Assembly: GCA_017506865.1 (NCBI GenBank) | Contig: JAFCMP010000544.1 | Coordinates: 62,001-126,000, forward strand | Length of the DNA: 64,000 bases | From: Tribonema minus | Taxonomy: Eukaryota; Sar; Xanthophyceae; Tribonematales; Tribonemataceae | Direction of reading: 5' to 3' | In this document: positions 1-12,721 of the stretch, in pieces | Layout: every line of letters starts with the position of its first letter | Numbering within the stretch: position 1 is the first letter of the stretch | Made by a program: the position numbers and the translations under genes | The notes under the pieces: model-generated | Told to the model about the DNA's origin: nothing | What the model saw: the letters and a program-made list of their open reading frames with translations, nothing else | Databases searched by the model: none

Positions 1-51
1 CCCCCCCCTCCTCTTACGGTTGCAATAAACAAATGGACAGTATACTGTATG

Positions 52-737
52 GCGGCGCTCACCGAACCTTGAACAGCTTGCGCACCTTCCCGTACAGGGT
101 AACGCCGAGCACACGCTCGCACCTCCGCTGCAGCCCAGTCCACCATGCCGTTGCTGCCGAGCCTCAAGCAGTCGCCGTTCAGCAGCGCGGGGTTGCGGCA
201 GTTGCTGACCACCAAACGCCGCCTCCACCTGAGCAGATGGGCTAATGCGAGGGTGTCTATGCGACAACGAGACTGCGCGCGTTGCTGAGAATGGAGAAAC
301 AACGCGCTGATCAAGCAGAGGGCTGATGGCCGCTGATCAAGAACCATGGAAAGCCGCTTTCGGTGCTATGACGTGTAGAGTGACACTATGTTCAACCACA
401 CTTACCTTAGAGAGCAGCAGGCAGTAACATGGTCTCACTTAGTGCAGCACCATACGCTTGTAGGCCACAGTGCCTAAGCTCCCACACCGCATCAAGGTGG
501 AGACCGTAGCGAGAGCACTACCCTACAGAACTCCAAAAATGGCCCGCACTAACACTACGCCTTTCCTTGAAGAAAGCTGCCCTGCTGAAGCACCCTCTTG
601 CGCCCCTGCCGCCGCCCCCTCACACACACACACAGACGCACCTGCGCACACGCGCACTTTCGCCACACACACACTCGCACCTGCACTATCAACATGTACA
701 CGCAAACTCACCGGCCAAACCCATTGCGTGCCTGCGA
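52..737. repeat. Left arm of ~0.7 kb inverted repeat
   Basis: This segment reappears in reverse complement at about 18084-18906. Both arms carry, in the same order, a stretch encoding a TLNSLRTFP-like peptide on one strand, a splice-donor-like CTTACCT/AGGTAAG element, a block around 430-540 and a CA-rich run at 630-720. The right arm is longer by small insertions, including a duplicated donor-like motif. The arms bracket the acetyltransferase gene. The function of the shared exon-like sequence is not recognised. Confidence 0.8.
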
Positions 738-787
738 ATAGCGCCCGTGTATTTGATGCTTCAGATGAGGGTTTGAGTTGGGGATAG

Positions 788-3700
788 GGCCAGATGTCAG
801 GTAGGGCCACCTGATGGATGGCAGAATTAGCGTTGTGTAGCTGCTGTAGCGAGTGTTTCAGAATTTTACACTGTGTCAGATATGGGATGCATCTCAGGTG
901 TGCCAGATGAGCGTGCCATGTCATCACTGGTGGCAGCTGCAGTGCGCACTAAACTTCTACAACCATTATAATCATGTCATGTGAAGCCCAAGGCATTCAC
1001 ATGCCATTCATAAACATGAGCTGCATGGCACATGATGTAGCCTTGACTGGTGAGTAGGGTTGCACATTTATAAACGTATTTGGCCACACAAATACGGCGT
1101 ATTTGGGGCGTATTTGGCAACCAGGAATGTGTTCTGACCAAACCTCAACATAATAGTATGCTGCGCGAAGGGCGTGTTTGTGGAGCATGCGGCGAGTCTG
1201 CTCAATTCCGAGCGTAGAGTCTGCCACAAAAACGGCACTTGAACTCAGATATAAACTTCAAAATACGCTGTTTGAAAAAAATTGAAATGTGCATGCATGC
1301 CTCTCAAGTGACTTTGGACTCTGCTGTTTGAGATGACCAATGCTAATCATCTCTTAGACAGCCTAAATGACAGATGTTCTTTTCAAACAACTGATCGTCA
1401 CTTTGGGCGCAGGACAGGTTTGATCATTTGTGCTGACAGGCGCCACAGTGTTTGAATATCTCACAAACGCTGAATCGTTGTGCTTTGAATGGTGAGACAC
1501 CCAACCTCGAAACACATACTACACACGGCAGCCTATTGGCTACATGTAATATTGAGCCTGACTCATTGCGGAACATGCATGCAATGCAATGCATCAGCAA
1601 GAATCACCACCGTTCGATCATGCACGCTGCAATGCTGATGTATTCATTTGCACACACGCCGCACACAACGTTCGCTGTTGAAACGCTGCTGACACAGCAC
1701 GCAACGCACTTGAGCGCTGCGTGAGACAATGCCCCCCCCTCTCCCTGCATAATCTCAAACCGTCCGTTGATTTTTTACGAAGTAGCCACCAGTTCCAAAA
1801 GCCAGAATGCATGCCGCCGTCGCATGCTGTGCTTTGATAGATATTGTGCCCATGTAGTCCACGTGTGTGATGGTCCGTTCTAAGGTGACATTGGGCGATG
1901 GGCGAGCCGGTCGCTGTTGAGCATTGCGCACGGTGCCAGACCGCCACCCTGAAGCCCGAGCAGATGATCCAATGCGCCCTTGCGCCTGCAGTTGCGACAC
2001 ACATAGGGGAATGGCAAGCACCAGAGAGATTGTGTGAGGGCACGACAGCGTTCACGACACACAAAGTACTGCATCATGACACCCACGGTAGCCCCAGTAC
2101 TCTCCGAGGCAGGCGATGGCGAATAAATGCATACAGTAAAATGCTGCACGCTGCAGCATTACGTACTTGGAATGACAATGGCTTCAAGGCCGGGATGTGA
2201 TGTGCCATATTACATTGTGATAGCGTTTGTAATGAGAGCCGTGCTAGCTTTCAACATGCATGGAGACAAAGCGTCTGTGCGTGATGCAAGCGCTACATGC
2301 ACACAGGGTGTGAGATGACAAATCGTTCGTGTACTACAAGCCTGCGCGCCACCTCTCAAGACAACCCACACAGGACACATCAAGAATGCTGGTGATGGTA
2401 TTGCACATATCAGCACAAAGTAAAACAATTGAAAACCACGCATTGTGCTAATGGGCATCATGATACAGCTCTTTAATTTAAACTAACATATCAGCACGCA
2501 TGAATGGGGGCTTCAATTGTGTGCAGACACATGCGCCGCGCAAGCAGTTTGCTAGCGCTGATACACAGTGTGACCGCAACTTCAACTTCACCCGCTCACC
2601 CTCATGGCAGTGCTCAGGCATGTGGTAACAAGGTGGTTCAGATCCGCGGGTCGTGTTAGAGGGGCGTGTCGGTCAAGTGGTGGGGGTCCCAGTCGTTCAT
2701 GCTTGCGGTCATCGGGTCCGTTTTGTTCAGTAGCGTAAGCTCGTTGAGGACAGTGGCTGCAGGGCATGCTGGACTTTGTCATGAATGACGCCATCGGAAT
2801 TTGCTTCGCCAGCGTGCTCCGGCTCGAAGGCAATGTTTCGCATGGGGCAGAGTCGTGTCCACCGCCTCCTCTACCGAGAGCATTTCTTTTCAATGTCGAC
2901 CACAATGGTGATCGTTATGGCTGAAGGGCACAGTGTTGGTCAGAGTGTCATCATCGACTATGCCTTCAGCGCTAGACAGTTGATCATGGAGAGTGGTGGT
3001 GAGTGCCTGAAGGCCCAACGTACTTACATATGGCACTCAAAAGTACTTGTTGTTCCATAGTAACATTATAGGCAACAAACAACAATAATTGCCCTACTCA
3101 CAAGGAATAGTGAATCGCATGAGCAGTGCGTTTGAGACCGGGAACACATGATGTAGGTCTGCCCAGCTCCAACTTCAAGATATGATGGACACAAGTGAAC
3201 ATCAGACCTGTGTCTAGTACATTATTCTCAGAACAATAGGGTCAACATCACAAAATCTGCTTCCGATTGCAGACTGACTGTTTTTAGCTCATGATAATCC
3301 TGCGAGAATTGTGAATACTACACAGTGTGGTATGTGAAGCTTTTCCGTCGCTCCGTGAGGAAATATTACTGCCACACTCCAATCACTATTTGACAGTCCA
3401 TGCCACAGGCTGCTTGTGGTGCGTGCTGCCGCCCCTGTGCTTTGTGCGTACTTGAAGTACATATGTATAATTCCGGAGTCCTCAAACCTCAAGTCCAAAC
3501 CTGCGTCATGTGCCCCCGCGCACACGCATCTTGCGCTTGGCCAAGCCCTGGCGTGGCGTGGCTCCAAACCTATTGTTGATTCAAATGTAGTAGCGCACAT
3601 CATAGTACATGCAGCAGTACACGTTCCTGCAATTCACACGTACACCAAGGTGTTGTGCAGCTCTGCTCATACTGCAGTGGCGCAGCCGCTGCGCGCTGGG

Positions 3701-4191
3701 GACACAGCCTATGTACCTGGTAGATGACACGCCTGCTGCCATAGCAAATGCTTGTATACCAGTGACAATAAGCCGGTCCAGTCCACTCACCTGTTCCCAG
3801 TATAAGACTTTCAGCTGCAACTTCAACTTCTTTGGTAGCACCAGCCACACTGTTGTTTCACCAACGACGGGGGCTGAACTGACAGTTTTGCAGGTGGTGA
3901 TACTTGAAGTATGGCCGAGCGCAAGGTTTTGTCACAAAGACTAATCAACACTCACCTTGTGCCACGCGGAGCTGCCAGTGCATGCGTCTCTCTTTGCTTC
4001 ACAGACGTGTACACGCCTTACCCTATCCACACTCACCTGGATCCTCCGAAAGCCCGCTGCTCTGCTGCGGCTGCTGCACACCGTACATACTGTATCAATC
4101 GCCCCACCGACGCCTGCCCATACAAGTATATACATACTGTACACTCACCTTGGCCCGTAAGCCAGACCCCCGGCATGGTGCAACCATTGCC
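788..4191. other. No supported gene; downstream of HAC-like gene
   Basis: Open frames here are short, overlap on both strands and lack recognisable domains or consistent splice pairs. The sequence includes the region 3' of the acetyltransferase stop codon and several copies of a TACTTGAAGTA-like palindrome (near 3452 and 3902). I see nothing that can be annotated with support. Confidence 0.5.
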
Positions 4192-4473
4192 TCAGGGGCC
4201 CACTGCTCCGTTAGCGCGGCTGCTGTTGTGTGCAGGACGTTTAGCAGAGGGCGCGCTGTTGGCCCCCACAACGGGGCACTTGGCAGGCCGCTTGCTGGCG
4301 CGAATGGGGGGCTTGGCGGCACCAGCGGCTGCAATCTGTGCGCAGGCTGCCTTGTTGCACTTGATCTGTGCCCTGATGGCGGCTTCAGTGAGGCGGAAGC
4401 TGGTCGCGAGCGGCGCCGTGCGGTGCCCCGCTTCGCACTTGCCGTCCAGCTTGGAACTGCACGTGTCGCACAG
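4192..4473 (-). CDS. HAC: HAC-like gene, last exon (end of ZZ finger and C-terminus)
   Basis: The exon begins after a (C)n-rich tract and CATGCAG acceptor. It opens with LCDTCSSK and CEAGH, supplying the last Cys pair and His of the ZZ finger started in the upstream exon; the join is phase 0. The rest is Ala/Lys/Arg-rich (KPPIRASKRPAKCP) and ends with GAVGP and a TGA stop. Plant HAC proteins continue into a TAZ2 domain at this point. Here only scattered Cys residues remain, so TAZ2 is either absent or unrecognisable. Confidence 0.7.
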   Translation of the reverse strand: MCDTCSSKLDGKCEAGHRTAPLATSFRLTEAAIRAQIKCNKAACAQIAAAGAAKPPIRASKRPAKCPVVGANSAPSAKRPAHNSSRANGAVGP

Positions 4474-7400
4474 CTGCATGATGGGTAGGGGGGGGGGCGG
4501 ATAGGTATGAGATCATCATGGCAGTGGTGGTACATACTGTAGCGTGTGCAGGACGGGCTGTGGTGGCCGAGCAAACTTCAAGTTTTTCATGGTGTAAAAC
4601 GTTTTTCACTGTTGATATGTATGTAACTGTCGGGTTTGAGCACCGTACTTGAACTTGATGAGCATGTACTACTTGAGCAGTATGCTGACGCACTTGTGCA
4701 AACACCAATACACAACGACAGCCTTTTATGCACAACACTGCGGTGCCCGCACACAGCCGCACACACAACACAAGGCAGTGCTCTGTCCTGAATCGGTGCT
4801 GATGGCACTACAACCCTATCACAACCCTATCGTAGGATGGAACACATGCGCGACGCGCTCCTGCCAATTTTGTACTTCTTGAAGTGTAGCCAAACTCTCA
4901 ACTCACGGCACAACCCTTGAGCTAGACTGACACGCATTGGCGCACTGATGCTAGCATGTCAATTCAAGGCTTGATAGTGTTCAGCGCGTGAGAGCAAAGC
5001 ACACAAATCATCATTAGCAAAGCGTGCCACATCCACCGCAGCCTCTACACAAACTGAGCAACGCACTCACGCTGTGACACCCGTACGCTGAGCACGCGTC
5101 GCAGTAGTGGTGCCGCTTGGTGATGGGCGACTTGCAGCGGCGGCAGAGCCGGTTGAGGGCGCGCTTCAGGGGGCAGTGCAGCGCGTAAATGATGCGAGCC
5201 GTGCTGTTGATCGCGCCGCCCAGCGTGTCGAACTGCAGCTGGTGCCAGCTCTGAGCTACTATGAACCTCTGACGGTCGTCCACCGCCTCGTTGGCGCGCG
5301 GGCCGTCCGTGTCCAGCAGCTGCGAGGGGACAAAGCGCCGACCAGAGCACGGCGCAGCAGCAGCAGCAGCCCAGCTTGCGTCCAGCAGAGGCGCGTTAGG
5401 CGGCGTCAGCTGCCACACCAGCAGATCTGCCCTGTTCGCATGGACAAGCTCACACATGTTGTCGAGCATGCTCGCATCCGCCGGCTCGCGCGCTGTGCAG
5501 TGCTCTGCCGTAAGCTGCCCGTTGAGCTGCTGTGGCCAGTAATCGCCCTTGAAGAAGGGCGGCAGCACCGGCGGCGCGATTGAAATCGGCGCCGCCTCCA
5601 TGTCGCTGTCGTGGTCGTCGTCGTCCGAGTCATCATAGTCGTCATCTGATGAGTCAGCGTTGGCGGCAGCAGCGGCGGCGTCGGCGGCAGCAGCGTTGAG
5701 CGCATTGTCGATGACCTGGAAGCTGGCGTGGTAGAGGTTGCTGCGTTCTGCCGTGAAGTTGCGCACAATACCGAGCGCCTGGCACCGACTGGCAACGGCG
5801 TGGTACCACCGGCGCAGCATGTCGGGCTCGGGGGTTGCCTGGTGTTCGGGATGGCACCACAGCACGTAGCTGGCGCCCTCTTGAGGGGGCGCACTCCACA
5901 GGTGGATCCAGCCGAAGCCGCGCCGCCTCACCCAATCCGCGTACGCCACGACAAACTCCTTGTATGCCGCAGTGCGCGCGCTGCTCGGCTGCCAGTGCGC
6001 AGCGCTGTCGATGTACGAAATGTAAGCACGGCCGCGGTTGCATGCGGGCGCGTCCCCACTGTACTCCTGCACGTACATTACGAAGCACAGTACCCACAGA
6101 CCGTTGATCTGTTGGAACATGCACAGCGCCTTGCTTGAGTACGGAATTACGTGCGGCAGCGGCTGTCCAGGCGCGGCGCGGAACGTTGCCCAGACGGGCG
6201 GCGGCACCAGCATCGCCAGCTTTGTGTTGCTGACTAGTCGGACGGCGAGGGGCGGCGCATCTGCGGGCTGCGTGTTCTTCACCCGTAGCTCCATGAAGTC
6301 TCCCACGTCGGAACGTGGAAGGCGCTCCGCAGAGTAGACATCCGCCGCTGCTGCTGCACCCTCGTGCGCTCGTGCTGCGGCTACGACGGCGGCACACGCA
6401 GCGGCAGCGGAGACCGGCCGCGATGCCTGCGTACGCTGCTGCGGCCGTGGCGCAGAGACACGCCCCGCTGCGCTCCCTCCCTCCTGCTGCTGCAGTCCAT
6501 GCGCTAGGGCTGCTGCTGCGCCACCCGCCTCCTCCGGGCCATCGGACATCGTGTCCGCCCCTCCCCCTCCCTCGCCCGCCTGCAGGCCCCCCCCCGCCCC
6601 TCTGTCCTCTGAGGACCCCCTCCCCCCCACATCCTTCCGTGCCCCCCTGGGCCAGCGCTCCGCCAACAATGACCCCTTCCGTTGCGGCCGCGCTCCCTGT
6701 TGCTACTGCTGCCGCCGCTTCTGCCGCCGCTGCTGCTGCTGCTGCTGCGCCACCGGTCCCTCCTGCCGCCGCCGCCGCCGCCGCCGCTGACATGTGCGGC
6801 GCCACGCATTTGGGGCACCTGAATGTAGGGTTGCGACGAAACGTACAAGTAACGAACATATATGATGTGCATCCGTACAATTTTTATCTTGGCGTAAGTG
6901 CGTATAAATTGACGCAAATCCGTACATGATGACGTATATGGGGGTGGTTCATGCCCACATATTACCTAATGTAGTACATGCCGCTGAGCACATGCCATCT
7001 CTCCCCCATCACCACGTATGTAGTATCACAAACACATCAGCATGCCTTGGACATGCACAGGTGCATGTGCTTTGCAGCAGGTGATACGACAGCATTACAG
7101 CATGATAGGCAGGCATTAGCACGCAGCGCCATAGCACACCACTGCACTCACTCACAAGGACTTCAACTTGTTTAAATGTGATTGCCTCAGCGGAAGTAGG
7201 GTTAGGGTTGGTAGTGAAGCGGCATGCAACTGATTTACACAGCACAGAGCCAGTTCCATTTTTTTCAGTAGCTCAACAAGGTATTTTGTCAATAAAGTAG
7301 TGGCACTGCCTCATCTGGCTTTTTTCCTCTACATTCAACTTCAAATTGTAACGGCCTCGAACTTCATCCGCGTTTCGTTGCAGCTGCGACTTGCCGTGGT

Positions 7401-9574
7401 TGTGGCAACCTTAACAGCGTGCAGTGGTGGAAGTTTTAGTACTGTAACAGCCTGCCACACACATATCAGTGCTCGCCCCGGAGCCGCTCACGTGAATTAT
7501 CACGACAGGGCCTCGCAAATGCACGTGCAAAAGGACAGCAGGACGAGCTGCGCACAGAAATGTAGATGGCAGCATATACAGCCTGCAGATGTGCGCCGTA
7601 AAATACGTACTCCTATATATTGTATACGCCGTGATATACACGTACGGACTTTTGCATCCCTACCATATGATACATCTATAATGTAGCCCCCATGGGGCGA
7701 GTTTTTTCATGAGAGCGAAAAAAGGGGGGTGGGGCACCATTCATATTCGGAGGAAAGAAGGGTGGGACGCATTTATGGTTGAGGCATTTTAGCTCATCTA
7801 TCACCATCATGAGGTGCCAGCATGCTTCTACGCCGCTCCTGAAACCATTTCAACTTTTGGAGAGCCAACTGCTGTTTCGGGAAGCCTTTTTGTGAGTTTG
7901 GCTACACTGTTAGCTGTCTGTCTGTCTGCTCTGCATGTTGCTGACAGTGCATGCATGCGCACACACAATGTGGTGATGAAGCAAGAGTCACTGAGTGCGC
8001 AGAGTACACATACGCAGAGGGTGCATGCTGCGTATGCATGTGAGAAATAGGGGGGGGGGGGGGGGGGCACGTTTATATAAGGGTGGGTGGGGGGTCATTT
8101 GTGAGGGTCTGGAAACTCATAAAAACCTTGCCCTATGGGCTTATTCATAGACATTACGGTACCTGAATGTAGCGCGCTCCAGGTCGACCTCGGGCGCGTC
8201 GTTGACGACCGCACAAGTGTTGTGCGCCCATGCCTCGCATCCGTCGCACTTGATCCACCAGTCCCCGGCGGCCGGCTCATTGAACAAATGCTTGGTGAGG
8301 TGGCTTTTGAAGAGCCCGTTCTCCGCCGGCACTGTTCGCCGCTCGTGTAGCCGCTCGCTGTACCGCGGCGCCGCGGGCACCTGTGCCATCCACGTGTCGT
8401 AGAGCTCATCGGGCAGGCATTCCGCTGTGCAGAGGTCGTAGCAGTGCACGCAGAACACTCGCGTGCCGCGCGGGCTGACCCAGTAGGTGTCGCCCAGGCA
8501 GAACGCGACCCTGCAGTGCGGGCTCTCTGCATGTGTGCAGTACAGCAGCGGCACTCCCCGCGCGCGGCACGCGACGCCGCACATGACGCACGATACGCCC
8601 TCACACCTGCTGCAGCCGGCGGGGCATGGTGCCGTGGCCGGCTTCGCCCTGTCCTGGTTGACCGCATCCTGCTCTTTTGCCTCGAACTCGCGCAGCGCGT
8701 CCGCCACGCGCTGCACCCGCCCCGCCTCCCCGCATGCGCCAGCCACTGCGGTGAAGAGCTCCGCCGCGTTGGCGTGCTGCAGGGCGCCTAGCTGGTTCTT
8801 GACGGTGGTGAGGTTGACGCGCGCCCACGTCTCCCTGAGATGAGGCATTGGTTATATGGCTCTCACCAGGTCAGCGAGCAGCGGGTACGCCAGCCGCTGC
8901 AGGTCGCGCTCATGCTCCTGATGCTGTGCGTGGAGGCAGTAATGCTCTGCGGTTAAGGCGTTCAGCGGTGTTGCGAGCAGCGTCGCCCGCTTGCGCAAGT
9001 CATCACCTGTGGGGGGTGGAATGGGCTCAGGGGTGACGCGCCGCTTGGCGCTGACGGCGGCGGCTGTGCTGTCGCTGCTGCTGCCACTGCCGCTGCTGCT
9101 GCTGCCGCTGCGGCTACTGCCCCTGCTGCTGCTGCTGCTGCCGGTTGCAGCCGCTGGACTCTGGTGCTGATACTGCGGCTTAAGACGCTGTTGGGCACTG
9201 GCGGCAGGCCTGCTGCTGCTGATGCCGCTGCTGGCTGCAGTCGCTGGACTCTGGTGCTGATACTGCGGCTTAAGACGCCGTTGGGCACTGGCGGCAGGGC
9301 TGCTGCTGCTGCTGCTGCTGCTGGTAGTGGCCGCGGCAGCCATGGCGGGCGCGGTGCCGGTACTGTTGGCACGTACAGCTTGTGGTACAGCTGCTGGTGC
9401 TGCCGGTGCTGCTGCCGCTGCTGATGCTGCTGTCGCCTTGGGCGTGGACCTGCATGTAAGACATGCAATACAGGTCAGTGATGTACTCACAGTGGGGCAT
9501 AGGAGCAACACTACCAATGCCGCACACCGACGCAGCGATGCCCAGCCTTGAGAGCTGACATGATTCAGAGTCAT
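4192..9574 (-). CDS. HAC: CBP/p300-type (plant HAC-like) histone acetyltransferase, multi-exon
   Basis: Family role: a nuclear lysine acetyltransferase that acetylates histones and acts as a transcriptional coactivator. Seen here in plant HAC order: a low-complexity Ala/Ser/Gln N-terminal part, a Cys-rich and PHD region, a KAT11 catalytic core and a ZZ zinc finger. Exons read on the minus strand are about 9574-8163, 6818-5071 and 4473-4192. The PHD join is exact: ..ATTCAG|GTACC at 8163 meets ..ATTCAG|GTGCC at 6818 and rebuilds a Cys-x2-Cys pair. The ZZ join is GTGAGT at 5070 to a pyrimidine-rich CAG at 4474. The stop is TGA (4194-4192). Two oddities are an in-frame TAA at 8854-8852 and a frame change in the Ala/Gln-rich linker between PHD and KAT11, so at least one more intron or an error is needed there. 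No TAZ domain is recognised and the true start is unresolved. Confidence 0.88.
5071..6818 (-). CDS. HAC: HAC-like gene, KAT11 acetyltransferase exon
   Basis: The exon carries the KAT11 core from about 6252 down to 5500. Recognisable p300/HAC signatures in order are LCMFQQINGLWVLCFVMYVQEY, split across the usual strand-turn-strand, then YISYIDS (with the acidic residue of the CoA/Lys site), HLWSAPP (substrate-tunnel Trp), LRRWYHA (the position of the p300 catalytic Tyr) and FFKGDYWPQ. An Asp/Ser-rich insertion of about 35 residues (5580-5690) sits just before GDYWP, where plant and animal homologues have a short link. The first half of the ZZ finger (LCRRC, HYCDAC) ends the exon at a GTGAGT donor. 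The 5' end of the exon (6818 to about 6550) is in the PHD frame and the KAT11 core is in the next frame. A GTAGCA donor at 6706 with CTGCAG acceptors at 6580 or 6490 would restore the frame. Confidence 0.85.
6700..6795. repeat. HAC: GCN/CAG trinucleotide-rich tract in HAC-like linker
   Basis: Interrupted GCG/GCA repeats encode poly-Ala in the PHD frame and poly-Gln/Arg in the KAT11 frame. The KAT11-frame version reads Gln Gln TAG Gln Gln at 6711-6697. Slippage in this tract could be the source of the frame change between the PHD and KAT11 parts. Confidence 0.8.
8163..9574 (-). CDS. HAC: HAC-like gene, exon(s) with N-terminal region and PHD finger
   Basis: The 3' half encodes a series of Cys pairs (CSRCEG, CVMCG, FCVHCY) and then the PHD signature WWIKCDGCEAWAHNTC. 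This matches the plant HAC region just before KAT11. The last PHD Cys pair lies in the next exon. The 5' half is Ser/Ala/Gln-rich, with a duplicated KPQYQHQSPA segment (DNA period 90 bp). An acceptor-like TACATGCAG at about 9450 may start this exon, which would leave the ATG at 9574 in an intron. The frame is continuous except for one TAA at 8854-8852. It continues in the same frame on both sides of that codon. A GTGAGA donor just upstream (8866) with several in-phase CAG acceptors 75-90 nt downstream could remove the TAA as a short intron. Confidence 0.75.
9144..9293. repeat. 90-bp direct repeat within HAC-like N-terminal exon
   Basis: Two copies of a segment starting CTGGACTCTGGTGCTGATAC lie 90 bp apart (9154 and 9244). 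They encode a repeated RLKPQYQHQSPA peptide on the minus strand, within a Ser/Ala-rich low-complexity region. Confidence 0.8.
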
Positions 9575-9639
9575 ATATCGCCTTTAGCGTGAAAAGACGA
9601 TGGCTCTTGCAATCGACGTATGAGTACCATGGCAAGTCA

Positions 9640-12600
9640 GGTCACAGCAGTGAGATTGGTCAACAGAATTCAGGGCTGATGTACAGCTTCTGTTGGTACT
9701 GAGAAATGCTGTCAAAAACAATGCAAGCGCACACATGAGCTGTCAGAAATCAGCTGTAAATTCGGTGCACCCATGCTGCTATATGGTACTTGAAGTATGT
9801 TGTTGTCGTCGTCGCATTTTCTGCTCTACCAGATACACCTCCGTTGCACCAATCAAGCTGATCCACTTTTGACGAATGTAACTGGAAACTGCATACTGGC
9901 ATTGAACGGACGCGCGTAGATGCCAAGTACTATGAGCGCACATGTAACCTGCAGGAGGCCCTGCCTGTGCTCGAATCGTGCCAGACACTCTCAAGTAAGC
10001 CTAATTACTGGAATCATCAGTGAGGAGGTTGAGCTGTTGCAGCAAAGCACTTGATTTAAAAACACTATCTTTGATGGAAAAAAAATGCACCACGACATAA
10101 TCAGAAAAGACCATGACGACTTTGAAAGCTCACCTTGCTGAGGGCGTGCGGTTTCCATAGCCGCCCCCTTGCCCCTGTAGCCAGTCAGCATCAACAGCAT
10201 CAAGGCTCATAAGCTGCTGTTCAGGATTTGGAAGACGTACATCATGCGCTTCTCAAACTTTACCCAAGGCGGTTTTGCTTAATTATGCGTGGTATGTCAG
10301 AAAACTGCATGCACATCTGTGGATTTTTCTCGAACGTCGCAACGGGTCTACCTGCATCATCCTGGTATCCTACACAAAGAATTTTCTGTCATCAACACAG
10401 TGCTCCAATGAAGTTGTATGAAGGCTCCAACATGAATTGCGTCAGCATGTATTGCATCGCATGCTCAAGTCCCAGTTATGTGCTGCATAAAGCGCAAACG
10501 CAAGTACTAATTCTTTGCACAATTTGACTCAACTACTAGCGGAAAGACATACTGGCAGGTACGTGATTGGTTGTACACGACCTGCCGCTTGACAGCAGTG
10601 CACCAAAACAGTTTCAAGTTGCAACTTCAAGTGACCTGTAGTGAAGAGTGTATGAATATTTTTCCACTTGCGCATGCCTCAATCGCCTTCATCAAATCGC
10701 CAGGCAGTCAACAATGACTGCTGCAATGGGGCTCAACGGCCCTAGCCAGCCATTGCCAGCGACGTCTATTCAAACTAGTGCCGTTTATGGTACGCCTGAC
10801 ACATCAGCTTAGAGCCACTGGGGCCCAGATTTCCGGACTTCCTGCGCAGGACGAAACTGATGGTAACATTGCACATGTCATGCACACAAAACTTGCTCCA
10901 TGATTCCTTAGCACGGGCGCACTCATCCCCTCTGGGAATTATGTTCGCTCGCTTCATCACAATGCAGCCCAGGTGTGAAAAATTGATGCGTGTTATCAAA
11001 TACAAATCGTTTGCAAAGAATTTGTGTTTGAGAGTGTTGACACGGCTGAGCATCATGGCAAATCACGACAAGATTGAATCGTCCATGACTCAGTGCCAAG
11101 CCATGATGGATGATGAACCTTCAACTGTTGATAGCACTGGCTACACGCGTGAAGCCAGTTGACATTATCAACAATGCCCCAAAAGCGATCAAACCATCCT
11201 CAGGAACAGCACAGACCTGCACACTTTTCGTGATCATACAGCTGATGCAGCCTATACCTCACTGTTTGCAAGTGCATGGTTGAGATCTTACCCTTTGCAG
11301 GCCGTTGAGCACTTGTTTAACCGGCCAGCAAGCCCTTCTCCGGCACTCAGCGCCATCACAGCAGCGCCATATGTGACCTTCTAGCTGCCTGCACAAGGCA
11401 CACGACCAGCCAATGATGCCGGCGGACAATACGTTGGTCATAACTGCAGATGACCAGACACAAAACTGTTGCTCACGAATAATGATTTTTTGTCAGCAAA
11501 CAGATGCACATGGCAGGGCATCATAATGGCAACAGTCCCGGAGGCACACAAAGCACGCAGTATATGTAGTTTTCGGTGCAGGCATCAAAACCTAACCCTG
11601 ACTTTGACGCAAATCTGAGAAGAGACGTGACCCTATCCACTAACCCAAGGCGCGTGCAAGGCGGCCTGCAGGACACAGCACACTCTTGAGCTCTTCAAGC
11701 CTTGGGGCTCAGGTGAGGGTTAGGATTAGTGATAAGCGGCAGTCAGACAATGTCGATGAAGACCGTAGAGTAGCACATGGGCACCCCACACCGGACTGCT
11801 AGGCTCCTTGCTAACTGAAAAGCTGCAATCAGGCATATGTCATGGCCTCCTGCAAGCTGGTGTCTGGTTCTGCGCCCAACTCTGCAATGAACTTCAACGG
11901 GGATAATGCCACCATGCACCAAAGCACAAAATCACATTGCGGGCGTTGCAAGTCAAGGCAGCCTTGCATGAGGGGCCCACCTGATTAGTTTGCACTGCTC
12001 GCACTGATCACGCCCACAGCTTGAGTCCTTGCAGTGCACATCGTGTACGTCCTGGCCCTGAAGCTCTGAACAGCTGACCCCCGCAAATGTGACCGTGCAC
12101 CCCCTGCACCTGAGAGCATGAAGCGCCAAGCCCGCCACCTGCTCCACTCGCAGTGTGCAAGCAAACTTCAAACGATGAAGCTGAAGTATGATGACAGCCA
12201 GACAGATACCCGGGTCAATTCAGCACCTTGCTGCAGCCGTATCAGCAAACATTCCAGCTTAAGAACCTTGCCTTTCATGTACCGGTGCATTCACACTTAC
12301 ACTGGCCATCAAGAGAGGATTTGGCGTGTGCCTCTACCCCCAAAACTTCAACTGCTTCTTGAACTTGACCTGAGGTCTTGTCTTAACGGGTGTCATGGGA
12401 ACGCACAGAGGCCAACCGTGTGCGGAGGCGGTACTGAGGTCCTCGACAACATGACTTGTCAAGTTCTCGTGTTGACATGGAAAGCTGTTGTCCTGCGTGG
12501 ATAGGACATTTGACACTGTACGAGCGCAGCTACAACAAAAAGCGACGACAACACTAGGTCTGTGCTACTCACTGAGACTGGTCTGCACGGACGAAGGCGG

Positions 12601-12721
12601 CACAATAATCAAGAGCTACTTGGCCAGCATGTAGAATGTGATGATGTCAAGTAATCTTGAGGCACGCGCACGTACACTCTTTTCCATGATGCTACCAGCA
12701 TACCACCACACTGAAGCTGAC
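9640..12721. other. Gene-poor interval, nothing recognised
   Basis: Only short open frames on both strands, without domain signatures or mutually consistent splice sites. A TACTTGAAGTA palindrome occurs at about 9787 and a TTTCAAGTTGCAACTTCAAG stretch at about 10612. Upstream exons of the acetyltransferase could lie at the left edge, but none is recognisable. Confidence 0.45.

Noticed and set aside
7195..7215. Telomere-like TAGGGTTAGGGTT
   Set aside because: Only two units here (also near 23091, 41355 and in LTR-A); too short for a telomere or clear interstitial array.
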